Shown: positions 1-11,079 of the stretch, one piece after another | Layout: each line of letters starts with the position of its first letter | Numbering within the stretch: position 1 is the first letter of the stretch | Origin: Macrolepiota albuminosa | Lineage: Eukaryota; Basidiomycota; Agaricomycetes; Agaricales; Agaricaceae | Reading direction: 5' to 3' | Assembly: GCA_027475525.1 (NCBI GenBank) | Contig: JAMWFC010000105.1 | Span: forward strand, 1-64,000 | DNA length: 64,000 bases | Notes under the pieces: generated by a model | The model's input: the letters and a program-made list of their open reading frames with translations, nothing else | The model's database searches: none | Told to the model about the DNA's origin: nothing | Translations under genes and position numbers: made by a program

Positions 1-1
1 A

Positions 2-691
2 CTAGCGATGCTGCATATTGTTCCTCAGTACACGGCTGGCTGGGATCAAGTGGAGGTGTTGGCAAATTGTTTGGGTCGAGGCGTGCAGGACGCCCTTCAT
101 CGAGAATTTGTCTGAGATATCCCTGTTAAATTTGACCTCATATCTAGAATTAACAACACACGATTTTCCAAACATTTCCGACTCCGTCTCTGCAAGTCTG
201 GAGAAGGCGAATCAAATTGCAGGAGTTGTTGAGTTCGCGAAGGAACGTACCTTGGTGGTTCCTTGAATACTGTCTCCAACTCCTCTTCTGACATGTCCGA
301 TAATGTCCTGCGTACTAAATTATCAGCTTAATCATACCAAAGTGTATCAACGCACTTATGGAGCTCGCCATATGAGGGTCTAATAGTACAGGTCGTAAGT
401 CGAGGCTGACGAATTCAGCGAAGTTTGGCACGCACCCATCCTCAGATACTAGAGCATGGAGGTCAATGTCCTTGCCTTTTCTAGGTTTTGAATCTTTGGA
501 CTTGACTTTGTTGGATGTCGTCTTCTCCGAGAGCGAAGGGGGGATACTACTAAAAGTCGAATACTGATAAGTGGAAACTCGTCGGGGTCACAACAGGACA
601 CAAACGTCGCTGCAGTAGAGTTGGATCGCCGCCACCGCGTTATTGAAGGAAGAACCGCGTGAGGCGGGCGGGCAAGGGCTATTCGAAACAT
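2..691 (-). CDS. Unidentified protein with mitochondrial-type N-terminus
   Basis: I do not recognise this protein. A phase-consistent four-exon model on the minus strand is 691-606, 549-356, 314-251 and 197-2, giving 179 residues. All introns are GT-AG (56, 41 and 53 bp). The first 30 residues (MFRIALARPPHAVLPSITRW and on) are rich in Arg, Ser and Ala with no acidic residue, which is what a mitochondrial presequence looks like. The middle is charged, with a Lys/Ser-rich patch at about residues 40-56 and an acidic run SEEELETVF near 100. Exons 1-3 are well supported by composition and phase. The last exon is less sure: its stop falls at 4-2, right at the window edge, and another splice there would continue the gene out of the window. 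It is transcribed in the same direction as uL23 and NOP53, downstream of both. Confidence 0.5.
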
Positions 692-918
692 TAGAGAAAT
701 GGCGCGCTTGGCTCGGCAACGTCAATTTCCTCAAAAAAATAAGTTCCCACGGATTCGAACCGGCATCACAAATTCTAATTCTACTCAAGGCTCAGAAGTG
801 CTTTCTTAGAACATTTTTGTAGGATGGTGTTCATGATAGTCGGCATGCTGATTCATGATACATACGGGTAAAGCATAGAAGAAAGTATGTAAAGGCCGTC
901 ATCACACATCCTCCCAGT

Positions 919-1675
919 TTAGATGAAACCAATCTGCCAATTTCGTCATTACGAATCATTACCAAGGATACAAAGAACACACCTTGTTGGCGACATCCAG
1001 AGCGTCATGGTCAGCGGTCAGGCGCACATAAGCCTTCTTCTTTCCATCGGGGCTGGAGACAAACAAATAAGGACCTAAAAAATGAAGAATGCAACTACAC
1101 ATACCGGATGAGGGTGTTGATTTTAGCAGCCTGGACATCATACAGTTTCTTCACAGCGTCCTTGATTTGACGCTTGTTTGACCGGATGTCAACAATGAAC
1201 ACCAGAGTGTTGTGCTCCTCGATCTTCTTCATGGCCGATTCCGTGTTCAAGGGCCTGATTAAACAGAGTCAGGAACAAATTTTACACAGATCCATGACCG
1301 TGCCGTGCCCGCCACCATTTCCAATTTCCAACCCGGTAATCTGCCTCGGCTCACCCAAAATGCAGATAAAACAACTCACGAAACGATCGTCCTGAACTGA
1401 TCCATCCGGGGTGCATGAGGGATGGACTTGCGAGGATATTTAGGATCCCGGGCAAGGCGAAGGGTCTTGGGACGGTGGAACGATGCAGACGTCCTTGTTT
1501 TACGGGAGGCATGGGAGTGTACGCCCTGAAGCGCAGCCTTTTTGGCGGCCTTGGCCTTGCTGTCCTTCGGCGCGGCTGTTTCAAATGAAAAAATCAATCA
1601 CAGTAATAAAAGGAAGGACAGCGGGGACCTACGTTTGCCGGTGCTAGCCTTCTTGCTTGGTTTTGTGGCGGCCAT
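919..1675 (-). CDS. RPL25: 60S ribosomal protein uL23 (L25 of yeast, L23a of animals)
   Basis: Structural protein of the large ribosomal subunit; it binds 25S rRNA and sits beside the peptide exit tunnel, where chaperones and SRP dock. Minus-strand exons are 1675-1633, 1575-1380, 1254-1105, 1052-983 and 933-919, with all phases consistent, giving 157 residues; the family is about 142-156. The N-terminus is the usual basic tail ([17 protein letters not shown]). The conserved core includes the [12 protein letters not shown] stretch, the [20 protein letters not shown] strand, [15 protein letters not shown], and [23 protein letters not shown]. The final exon codes only IGFI and stop, the standard family C-terminus, and is too short to be found by ORF length. 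The third intron (1255-1379) is unusually long for this locus. The ATG at 1675 is chosen because MAATKPSKK begins the basic tail. Confidence 0.95.
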
Positions 1676-1842
1676 TGGGGAGGAGGTCTATACTTACGAT
1701 GTTTACATAAGAATTCCAGTCTGCTTGCGACCATCCTGTGGCTGTGTTTGTGTGGCTGAAAGAACTGTACAGTTGCCAACCCGGCAGTTCGGCGACACAT
1801 TTTGCAAAAAATAGTTCAATGTAAATACAATCAATTATCGTG

Positions 1843-3526
1843 CTACTCAAACCGTTTCCATGCATGTTTTTCATATTCAATAATCTTTGTTCTACGCCTC
1901 TTGGGTCTGAGAGTCATTGCATTAGTTGCAGCATATTGGAAAATATGCAAGGATAACTTACGCAACGAGAACACGAGGTTCCACAAGCGCGCGATGCTGC
2001 ATGCTGAGGAACCGGTCACGGAATAAATTTCCTTCCGGCTATTTCAAACAATCAGATCAGCCAGCAAGCAATGACTGGAGTATACACACTTTAAGTGCTC
2101 GTAGTGACTCGGTCAAATCTTCACCGAGTTGCACATCTAGTTGACCCTCAGGCACTTTATGCTTCCCTAATCTTTTCCCGGATAGCCCATGTTGCTTCAA
2201 TTTCAACAACTCTGCGGCGCGCTTTTGAGCCAGTACTTCCTCTCGCGCAGACATGAGCTTGGCATTTGTCCGTCGGAGGGTCCTTGCAGAAGGTATAGAA
2301 GCCAACATTCGTTTTCGCATGGCTCGCTCAGCCAACTCGCGTTTCTGTTTTGAATTATAAATTCCAACGCAGGACGAAAAAACAGTTGGTAATAGAACAT
2401 ACCTCGGCGAGCGATTGAGCCGCCTTTCTCCGCTGTGCCTTGGTCTTTCGTGCAGGTTGCCTCTTTGCAGGTATCTCCTCAGGATTTTCAACATCCTCCT
2501 CATCCTCATCCTTCATCTCTTCCTGGAGTTTCATCCCTGATGCAACGCCTGGGTTAACTTCCAAGGCGAAAGCCGAAGAAGTTTCCATTTTCTCCTTTAT
2601 CTGCGCGTGTTTCTCCGCCTTATGGACTCGTCGCTCCTCGGCGTCATGCGCTTGCAAGAGAAGTTCTTGGTGTGCTTCAACAGTTGGATTGTAAGAGGTT
2701 CCCTGATGAGGTTCTATCACAGCCCGCACTTCTATGGCTTCTCGCACAGGTTTAGTAGTGGGTGCCTGTATAAATTAACAGGAATATGGAAGTGAGAAGA
2801 CGACGTGATCCCACCTTAATCTTCTTGGGCTGCACTGTCTCGAGCCCATCCTTAACTTCGCCTTCCTCAGAAGAAGGCATCCATACATCATATGTTCCAC
2901 TTTTCTTCACAGCCTCGCTTATTTCGAGCACAGCACTGCCTGCTCCAAATTCTGTAGGGTCTATAACGCTGTTAAACGGGCCCTTGCGCGGTCGTTTTCC
3001 GATTCTAAGTAATCTAGCCTTTTCTTCATGGCTAACAAGTGCTTTCCGTTTTTTTGAGGTAGCCGATGACTGTCTAGAAAAGACAGCAGGGACAGCGGAG
3101 CGCTGGGAAAGTATTTTTGTCGATGTCAGGAGAGCAGAAGAGAACTTTTTCAGAGATTTGCGAGCTGAACAAATTCACAGTTGATATTGAACGATATCCA
3201 ATAGAAGAAACGGACCTTGTATGTCGCCTTGAACGTCGATTTGGAAAAGATCTTCATCTTTAGTTGCCTGTAAGGTTGTACTACAGAGAAACAGTCAGCA
3301 CACCATCATAGTCTATTGTAGTAGAATAGGCTCACCCTGTGACCCTTTCTTCTGCCCGCATCTCCTCCATACCATGCTCTACATCTTGTATGTCGATGTT
3401 CTTTCTCCATGCGCGCTTGCCTTTGCGACTTGACTGATTGAGCTGTGATGGGGCTCCTGACAGGACTTTGGAAGTTTTCTTCGAGACACTAGGCTCCGCT
3501 GTTTTCGTTGAAGAGGCTTTTGCCAT
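1843..3526 (-). CDS. NOP53: Ribosome biogenesis protein NOP53 (GLTSCR2/PICT1 family)
   Basis: Nucleolar 60S assembly factor; in yeast Nop53 recruits the Mtr4-exosome for 7S pre-rRNA (ITS2) processing. Seven minus-strand exons (3526-3336, 3280-3216, 3164-2815, 2765-2403, 2344-2090, 2038-1962, 1906-1843) join in phase to 454 residues, close to the family size. Visible signatures in order are GKRAWRKNIDI near residue 45, RLLRIGKRPRKGPFNS and SEAVKKSGTYDVW in the middle, an acidic/Lys-rich coiled region, then KLKQHGLSGKRLGKHKVPEG, LSMQHRALVEPRVLVAPK and the terminal IEYEKHAWKRFE. The last two exons are short and were placed by GT-AG signals plus these C-terminal motifs. The start at 3526 is preferred over an upstream ATG at 3631 because the extra 35 residues are not conserved-looking and lie in the shared promoter. 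Confidence 0.93.
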
Positions 3527-3675
3527 GGTTGTTAGAAAGTTTCCTGAAGAGTCAGGGGTACAAATGTCCACTATTGACGTTGTGAAAATACAGATATAAA
3601 CAAAAGTTTCTCCTTGAACGCGACTGGTCACGGTGTCCCTAAAAACCCACTTACAGTACAGTGTAGTGGGATACT
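3527..3675. promoter_or_regulatory. Shared divergent promoter of NOP53 and NOC1
   Basis: 149 bp separate the NOP53 start (minus) from the NOC1 start (plus), so both must be driven from this interval or from overlapping 5' UTRs. It is AT-rich near 3575-3612 (ATACAGATATAAAC). I see no motif I can assign to a known factor. Both products act in 60S assembly, so co-expression from a bidirectional promoter is a reasonable inference. Confidence 0.6.
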
Positions 3676-6600
3676 ATGCAAAAAAATCCAAAGGTCGTAT
3701 TTGAGCCGACTCCTCTGTGGCATGCCGCGATACCACCCTTAGCACCACAGAAATCCACACTACCCGCGATCACACCAGACCAGCTTTCCTCGCTCACCAA
3801 AAAAGCAAACGATCTCCATAATGCCGATATACGTGCTTTTCAGTCATCCTCGTCTTCCAATTCTTCGTCTTCCGAAACAAATTTTCTTACCAAAATCATC
3901 CAGTCGGGTACTTTGTCCGACAGACTTAGTGCACTCACCCTTCTCGTCCAGAGCAGTCCTGTGCACAATGTGAAGGCCCTGGAAACGCTCAAGGGCATGG
4001 CAGAACGTGGAAAGGGCAAAGGTGGAAGAGAGGAGAGCTTAAAGGCCTTGCGGTGTATCGTGGACTGGTGGGTTGGTGGAGGTGCACCCGATCGAAAGCT
4101 CAAGTAAGGTTCGAGAATTATGAATGACCCGGTCAAAGCTCATCTCCTTCGAACACGTACACAGATACTTACGTGACCAACCTTTGAATCATCCAGGCGT
4201 CACAGACAAAATTCTCATCGGTTGGTGCTATGAAGACTGGTTAAAGAAGTATTTCTTCTCTATTCTCCAGATTCTAGAGGTTTGTTTCCCTGCTTCGTGA
4301 AGGCTCAATGGACTCATTCGCTTTCAGACCCTGTCATTAGACCCTTTGCAATACGTCCGTACCCAATGTCTAACTCTTCTTTCCACGTTACTTCGAGACA
4401 AGCCTGAGCAAGAGCAAAATCTCCTTCGCCTCCTCGTCAACAAGCTTGTACGTTTCCGTTGCTTTCTTTGTAGATAGGATGTTCAGTGACGATTGACACA
4501 GGGGGACATAGAGAAACCTATTTGCTCCCGTGCATCCTACCACTTGCTCCAGCTTCTCCAAGCTCACCCGTCCATGAAAACTGTTGTTGTGCGCGAAATC
4601 ATCGCCCTCGTTCTTCGGCCACCAGCACCGCCTTCTGTTTCGTCTCTCCCTCCCAGCAAAGGAACACACATTCGTTTTACAGACACCGACCCGAAGCCAA
4701 AGCCCAAGCCCACGTCTGCTTCTTCCGAGAAGAAAAGCGGTAATGCACACGCACAGTATTACGCGACGATTACGTTCAACCAGATTGTGTTGACGCCCGG
4801 GGACCGTGATGTTGCATTGCAACTCATCGGCGTGTATTTCGAGATGTTTAAGGAGCTGTTAGGGGAAGACTCGGTGGAGGACGTAGAACACGCAACCGTA
4901 GTGGAAGAGCAAGGCGAAGTAGTGAAGGATAAAAAGGGGAGAGTAAAAGTTGGCAATGGGAAGAAAAAGGGGAAAGGGAAAGTGACAGAGATTAAGGGGG
5001 CAGCTGGGTTTGCAGAGGTAGAGGACACTCATTCAAGGCTCATTTCCGCCATTTTGACCGGCGTGAACCGTGCCCTTCCGTTTGCAAAAATTGATGCAGG
5101 GGACAGTGGGTGCGTTTAGCCCTCATTTCTCACTGAGTAAAGTGCTGATTGACTGGTAGACTGAATAAACACATCGATACTCTCTTCCTCATTACGCACA
5201 CATCCACCTTCAACATCTCCTTGCAAGCTCTTGTTCTTATCCAACAGATTAGCTCGACATTGTCCTTGTCTGCCTCTGCTACCTCTACATCAACCTCAAA
5301 GTCCATTGTGGATCGGTATTATCGTACTTTATACGACTCTCTTCATGATATCCGGCTAGCGGCTTCATCTAAGCAGGCAATGTATCTCAATCTGCTCTTT
5401 AAATCTATCAAGGCAGATGCTGGTAACGCCAATGGTGAGCGGGTCAAGGCAATCGTACGACGGTTTGTTCAGCTGTTGGCCAGTGGCGGGAGCGGGGCAA
5501 CAGAGTTTGTGGCCGGGGGTCTATATCTTCTTGGGGAGGTCGGTTTTCAAGGCCTTGTTAATGTGTCCAAGGTTGACAAAACTGATTGATCCAGCTCTTC
5601 GGCACTGTGCCAGGTCTTCGTTCTATCCTCAATGAGCCTGCGAACCCTAAAGCTGAGCCTTACGACCCACGCAAGCGTGATCCTTTGTACGCACACGCGT
5701 CCTCTTCGCCATTATGGGAACTTGTATGGGCTACAATCTTCCCCAATTCCATCATTTTGACAGCTTCTGTTAGACACCTCTCTTACATCATTATCACCCG
5801 GCCATCGCACTACATGCAAGACAGCTACTCACTTCCCAGCCACTTACCGCCAGCGCAGATCTCTCGCAGAATACACTCTCACACTTCCTGGATCGGTTCG
5901 TCTATAAGAATCCGAAAAAGGCAAAGCAGGATGTAAGCAAAGCGAAAGGTGCGAGCGCTATGCAGCCTGCCGCAAGCGGTCTCGATGGAACGGGAGTGAA
6001 ACTGCTGAAAGGCGAGGTGGAAGACGCGGCATTGATGAATGAGGCTCAGTTTTTGCAAAAGAAGGCAGAAGATGTACCAGTCGACCAGGTACATAGTTCT
6101 TGGATTATGGATTATTGCGAGAGGGAGATATTAACGACATATCTGCTAGTTGTTCTTCCACAAGTACTTTTCTCAGAAGAGCGAGAGAGAAAAGGCAAAA
6201 GCAGCAAAGGTCGGGAAGAGGAAGGGTCTTGGGGAAGAGGAGAGTGATGCTGTCGAATCTGATGAGGACCAAGAGGAGGCTGCGCAAGATGGTAGCGACG
6301 ATGAAGAAGACGAGGATGAGGCAGAGATTTGGAAGGTAGGGATTCCATCGTGCGTTACAACAAGAGGTATTTATATCACTTGCAGGCAATGCAGCAGTCA
6401 ATGCCTAAAGCTAAGGGTGAAAATGAAGAAGACATTCTCGAGGACAGTGACGATCTTCCATCTGATTTCAATGTGGATGATGACAGTGAAGATGAAGCTC
6501 TTGTCAACGGGGATGAAGAGGAGGATGCCTTTTCTTTAGTCGAAGGTTCGGACAATGAGGATCTTATACCCCTTGACGGTGACGTTCCTGACGGCCTTAT

Positions 6601-6802
6601 TGATTGGGATGGTTCAGAGGAGGAGGGTCCCGCTCCAGCTACCGAGGAGTGGGGTGGTATTGAAGATGAAGGAGGTGGCAAAAAACGGAAGAGAAAAGAT
6701 ACATCACGCGAGCAGAGGAAGAAGCTGAAGGCGCTCCCGACGTTTGCCAGCTATGAAGAGTATGCAAAAATGATCGAGGATGGTCCAGAAGATGATATTT
6801 AG
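3676..6802 (+). CDS. MAK21: Nucleolar complex protein 1 (NOC1/MAK21; CEBPZ in animals)
   Basis: Early 60S assembly factor; in yeast Noc1-Noc2 acts on nucleolar pre-60S particles. Nine exons join in phase: 3676-4103, 4165-4279, 4328-4447, 4502-5109, 5160-5538, 5595-5723, 5774-6088, 6150-6335 and 6386-6802, giving 898 residues; yeast Mak21 is about 1,025. Introns are 48-61 bp and GT-AG. The N-terminal half has HEAT-like alpha-helical character ([19 protein letters not shown]). The CBF/Mak21 domain runs from about residue 424 (LNKHIDTLF) through the diagnostic [20 protein letters not shown] near 565 to [13 protein letters not shown] near 640. FFHKYFSQK follows, then a long acidic tail (about 740-860) with a Lys-rich patch [10 protein letters not shown], as in the family. 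A basic insert ([16 protein letters not shown]) lies near 370. It is divergent to NOP53. Confidence 0.95.
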
Positions 6803-7289
6803 TTTGTACGATTTATGTGTCAAAGTGCGACACTCGCTTCATCTGGTATACTACTAGCCTTCGAAGGCCTTGTTCGTATCATTGCTTTGACAGTTTCCTG
6901 TAATGCTTCATCGGAAGATGACAGGTCGGTCGACTATGTGTAAATTACGCAAGAGTTATATTGCCGGACCAGGCAAGCGGGCCGCTCTCAAAAATGTTGC
7001 GGAGCATGAAATCCAGTTGCCGTCTAATGAGTGGGAAGTTCGGAATAGGTTCGGATCGAATTTTCACACTCCGCAGCACGAACCTGCAAAGCAAAATTTA
7101 AAACTCCAACAAGTACCACTGGCATATATATCGCACTATTCGAGGATTATCATATATATACCCGTTCCTGCTCGAGCTAATTACTAAAGTGTTCCCCTTG
7201 TTGACGAAAGACCCGGTCGGTGAAAGGTCCTTCTCTTGTCCCATTTGTAGCAATTTTTGCGAGTCACGCGCCGAAGGAGACGGTGACAT
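6803..7289. other. Intergenic region between NOC1 and alanine aminotransferase
   Basis: About 490 bp between two genes read in the same direction. It should hold the NOC1 3' UTR/terminator and the promoter of the aminotransferase. A TATA-like stretch (ATCATATATATACCC) lies at about 7149-7163, some 130 bp before the first ATG. Short open frames here do not look coding. Confidence 0.4.
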
Positions 7290-8920
7290 ATGTCCCCCTT
7301 GAGGCACATTTCCAAGCCTGCCCAGTTACCATCGATTATCTCAATCCCTTCTCACCACTCCCTGCGGAATTCCTCGACTAACGCAACAACTATGCGCACT
7401 CTCACTCTTGACTCACTCAATCCCGTCGTAAAGAATGTCGAGTATGCCGTCCGCGGCGAGCTGGCAATCAAGGCGGAGGAATATAGAATCAAGTTGAAGG
7501 AGAAAGATCATGGACTGCCCTTTGACAAGGTCATCTCATCTAATATTGGAAACCCACAGCAGAAAGGGTTGGACCAGCCGCCAATCACCTTTACTAGACA
7601 GGTATATCAATGGATTGCTGGGATGACTTATCCACTGATTCTATCGTCGTCAGGTGGCTGCACTTGTTGAGTGGCCTGCGCTCGCTGAGCTCGCTCCGCA
7701 CGTGTTTCCCGAGGACGCCATCGCTCGTGCCAAAGAAATATTGGATGAGGTTGGCTCTATCGGTGCCTACTCGCATAGTCAAGGTGTACCCTTGATCCGG
7801 AAGAACGTCGCGAAGTTCGTTGAAGGTATTCTCACTATCCCTGTCGTTACTTCCCATCTAACTAATGACTTTAGATCGCGATGGATACCCCTGCAACCCT
7901 AGCAATATATTTCTCACCGCTGGTGCATCCGCCGGTGTTTCTCTTCTCCTCTCTATGCTTATCAACTCACCCAACTGCGGTGTTCTAATCCCAATCCCAC
8001 AATACCCATTATACACTGCCGCCCTCGCGCAATACAACGGCAGAGCCGTCCCTTATTATCTCGATGAATCATCTGGCTGGTCCACCTCCGTCGCTTCTGT
8101 CGAGGCCGCAATACAAAAGGCGTCCAAGGAGGGCATCGAGACTAAGGTGCTGGTCATCATCAACCCCGGTAACCCCACTGGCGCGCTTCTTGATGAGGAG
8201 ACACAAATCAAACTTGTTGAATTGTGTGAGAAATATTCACTTGTACTTCTCGCGGACGAGGTTTATCAAGATAACCTCCACCAACGTGATCAATACCCTT
8301 TCACATCGTTCAAGAAAGTTGTCATGAAGACTCAATCGCCTATACCCCTCTTTTCATTCCATTCTATCTCGAAGGGAGTTTTTGGGGAGTGTGGCAGACG
8401 TGGAGGATACTTCGAGTGCACGAATATCGGCGAGGATATCATCGCGCAGATCTACAAGATGGTCTCTGTGGGTTTGTGCCCACCTTTATCCGGCCAGATT
8501 GGTGTGGACTGCATGATCCGCCCACCTAAACCTGGTGACGAAAGTTACGACCTATGGGAGAAAGAAACAAACACTATCCATGAATCTCTTGCGTCGCGTA
8601 CCAAGATCATGGCAAAGCGCTTGAATTCATTGCCTGGCGTAAGCTGCGTCGATTCCCCTGGGGCTTTGTATCTCCACCCAAAGATTACCTTGTCGGAAAA
8701 GGCGGTCAAAGCTGCACGGGAGGCGGGGAAGGAGCCTGATGTTTTTTATGCTTTGGGTTTGTTGGATCGCACTGGAATTTGTGTTACCCCTGGGAGTGGA
8801 TTTGGTCAGAAGGAGGGAGAATGGCATTATAGGCTTACGTGCCTGTGTCCTGGGACAGAGGAGTACGTGCATAAGTTAGCAGAGTATCATGGGGAGTTCG
8901 TGGAGAAATATGGGTTGTAG
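7290..8920 (+). CDS. ALT1: Alanine aminotransferase, probable dual-start (mitochondrial/cytosolic)
   Basis: PLP-dependent class I aminotransferase, L-alanine + 2-oxoglutarate to pyruvate + L-glutamate. Exons 7290-7601, 7654-7825 and 7875-8920 (introns 52 and 49 bp) give 509 residues. Landmarks in the long form: VRGELAIKAEEYRIKL near 55; SSNIGNPQQKG, typical of alanine transaminases; QGVPLIRKNVAKF; TAGASAGVSLLL; NPGNPTGALL; LADEVYQDN; and the PLP-lysine motif SFHSISKGVFGECGRRGGY with Lys at about 328. The C-terminal RLTCLCPGTEEY is also expected. Two in-frame ATGs exist. The first, at 7290, adds a Ser/His/Arg-rich segment without acidic residues (MSPLRHISKPAQLPSIISIP), a likely mitochondrial presequence; the second, at 7392 (MRTLTLDSLNP), starts the conserved enzyme and would give a 475-residue cytosolic form. 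No broken motifs. Confidence 0.93.
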
Positions 8921-9693
8921 GGGATGGAGAGGTCATTAGTTACCACTGCCATATTATGGCGACGTTTTCACATATCCTACTCACAACCACATACATGATA
9001 CATATACACGATAGACTTGCGGAATATTTCCGCTCGTTACTGACAGCTGCTATGAAATGAAGTGAAATAGACATCTTGAAAATGAATCAAAGCACATTAG
9101 ATTCAGGAAGGCTAGCCTTCCTGGGATCGCACCCGAAAACCCCAGGTGGGCGTCAGTATTCTACAGCGTGGAATGGATAATACCTGATCATCTACATACA
9201 CATCGGCTAGCTAGACACATTGATCTCCCCCTCTTGAACAACCCTAGCTAGCCCTGAACATTGTCACAGAAGTGTGTGTAGAAAGATCTTGGAAGTTATG
9301 TGCACATTGGGGCAGAAATGAAGAGTCTGGAAATTCTTCGTCAGATGGCAGGCAGTATGCAGTAACAATGCTGCGCGCATTAATCGGGCAGCACATATGC
9401 AAGAGACTTGAAGACTGAGAGGAAATTTGTGAGCATTGTGCATTAAGGAAGAGGCATTTGGAAGACTTCTGCCATAGTACGTACAAAGAGTGATTGTTGA
9501 GCAGGGATCGAGCGCCAGGGCACAGAGTCGAGCACGTGACAAACGCAAGAGGGATGGAAAACATGGATAAACTGTATAGGGACACAAGCAAAAGGATTGG
9601 ATGCGGGTACCGGAACACCTCAGTCATTATACTACAGACTGAGGTGAGCCCGGGCCCAAGCATACATATATCCATCATTAACTAACTATATAC
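8921..9693. other. Intergenic flank of the copia-A insertion, with a small hairpin
   Basis: About 770 bp with no convincing gene. It contains a perfect 10-bp inverted repeat, CACCTCAGTC at 9616-9625 and GACTGAGGTG at 9637-9646, whose CCTCAGT...ACTGAGG core resembles the hairpins inside the LTRs at 9694 and 38066. It may be a scrap of a related LTR. The sequence ends with TATAC, the target duplication of the element that follows. Confidence 0.4.
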
Positions 9694-9975
9694 TGTTGTG
9701 CCGGATCTGATAACTAGTTAAACGAAACAGAAAACCTCAGTGTCCGTCAAGGTGATAGTGAACAACTTATATTATAATACCTAGTTAAACGAAACAGAAC
9801 TGTATCGTACACAATGAGTCTAACACGAATTGATGAGGAAGGAAAAATTAAGCACTCACAACCTCAGTGTCCGTCAAGGTGATAGTGAACAACTGAGGTT
9901 GAGTAATGCGTCAACGCGAGTATATGCTGATGATCATGTGACCACTAAGTAGCTGACTTTCCAGTCAGGATAACA
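9694..9975 (-). repeat. copia-A 3' LTR
   Basis: 282 bp, from TGTTGTGCC to CAGGATAACA as read on the plus strand. It contains two copies of a block of about 32 bp beginning CCTCAGTGTCCGTCAAGG (near 9734 and 9861) and two copies of CTAGTTAAACGAAACAGA. The second block forms a perfect 10-bp stem, CAACCTCAGT (9859-9868) with ACTGAGGTTG (9892-9901). Confidence 0.95.
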
Positions 9976-10208
9976 CAACCCCATCAGCGTAGAAGTGGGT
10001 ACATGATAAAAGGAATTAAGAATGGGAAACAATACCAAGAGATTTGATGAATTTGTAGTGAAGGTCTTTAGGAAGAGATTTGGTCAGAATATCTGCCACC
10101 ATGTCCGAAGTGGAAATCCATGAAGTTTCAAACGATCCCGTTGATGAGCCTGCATCGTGGCTGGCTACAGATCGCACCAATACCCGCACCTCACATTGGC
10201 CCACTAGT

Positions 10209-11079
10209 ACCACCAGAAGCGCCACGCTCTAGCGCTTCCAGCGCTATTTTTCTCATATTTTTACACTAATAACTCGCAGCTACAGACTCCAATTACTCTC
10301 AGACCACTTTTTATGGCACCACTTATTCTTCGCACCACTATTGACACCTCGCCGCACCTTGCCACTTGCACTCCAAGGCTATACATTTACACAGACACTG
10401 GGCATCAGTCAATCTGGCATAATGCTCTTAGCCAGTGGCAGCGCTTACAAAGGGAAATGATGAAGTATTTCCGTGACAGCATCATTATGGACCTTTTTAC
10501 TATACAATTCAATTCACCGCATTTACTTACATTTTTATCAGTTCACCACCCTCTAGCGGCACTTAACCTCTTAGCGTCGGCTAACTTTCTTTACTATAAA
10601 TACTTACTTTTTGTTAGTAGTAAAAGGAATCAATTTGGCAGTAGGGATCGTATCCCAACATTTTGGTCTCCATACGCAACAGACTACCTCTTGTTGACCG
10701 TGTCAAGCAAGGAGACTCTGCTCTAGTTTTCTATATCTCTCTCTCTCTAGCGCCTTGCAACTACGGCTTGGCTTTCGTGCTTAGATCCGCTAAGCAATCT
10801 CATTCTTTTATTATCACGTTCTAGGTGCTAACACTTAGCGCTTCTTAGCGACCCTTTCCCACACCTCTTAGCGCCTTTCTTAGCGACTTTCCCACGCTCT
10901 TAGCGCTCCCCCTTAGCGACTTTTAGCGCCCTGTAGCCACGTTTTGGAGCCATACGCAAGTGCCTCCAATTACCCACTTTCCTTGCCACCAACCTCTTGC
11001 CTACCGTGTGTTCTCTGGGACCTGTCCGGGACTCTCTCACACACTTAGCATGCCCAAAGCTATATCGGCTAAGTAGCTG
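10209..11079. mobile_element. 871-bp TAGCG-rich insertion inside copia-A RNase H
   Basis: Bounded by a perfect 7-bp direct repeat CACTAGT at 10202-10208 and 11080-11086. Deleting the insert plus one repeat (878 bp) rejoins the RNase H reading frame exactly. The insert is dense in TAGCG/AGCGC motifs (especially 10745-10935), has no obvious terminal inverted repeat, no TG...CA ends and no coding frame. It contains a palindromic GGGATCGTATCCC at about 10647. Seven-base duplication without TIRs would fit a SINE-like or other non-autonomous element; the class is unknown. Confidence 0.8.

Noticed and set aside
2..196. An extra intron near 120-190 leading to a Pro-rich exon that leaves the window
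   Set aside because: It would require a 36-bp intron with a poor donor; the continuous exon keeps phase and needs no such assumption. Left open in the confidence value.
744..813. A functional tRNA gene on the minus strand
   Set aside because: Only the T-loop/B box is good. T-stem pairs are incomplete and no D arm or anticodon stem can be drawn.
4388..6681. Minus-strand open frames inside NOC1 (for example 4388-4822 and 6376-6681)
   Set aside because: Antisense shadows of real exons; the Ser/Pro-rich translations are complements of acidic or Lys-rich coding sequence.
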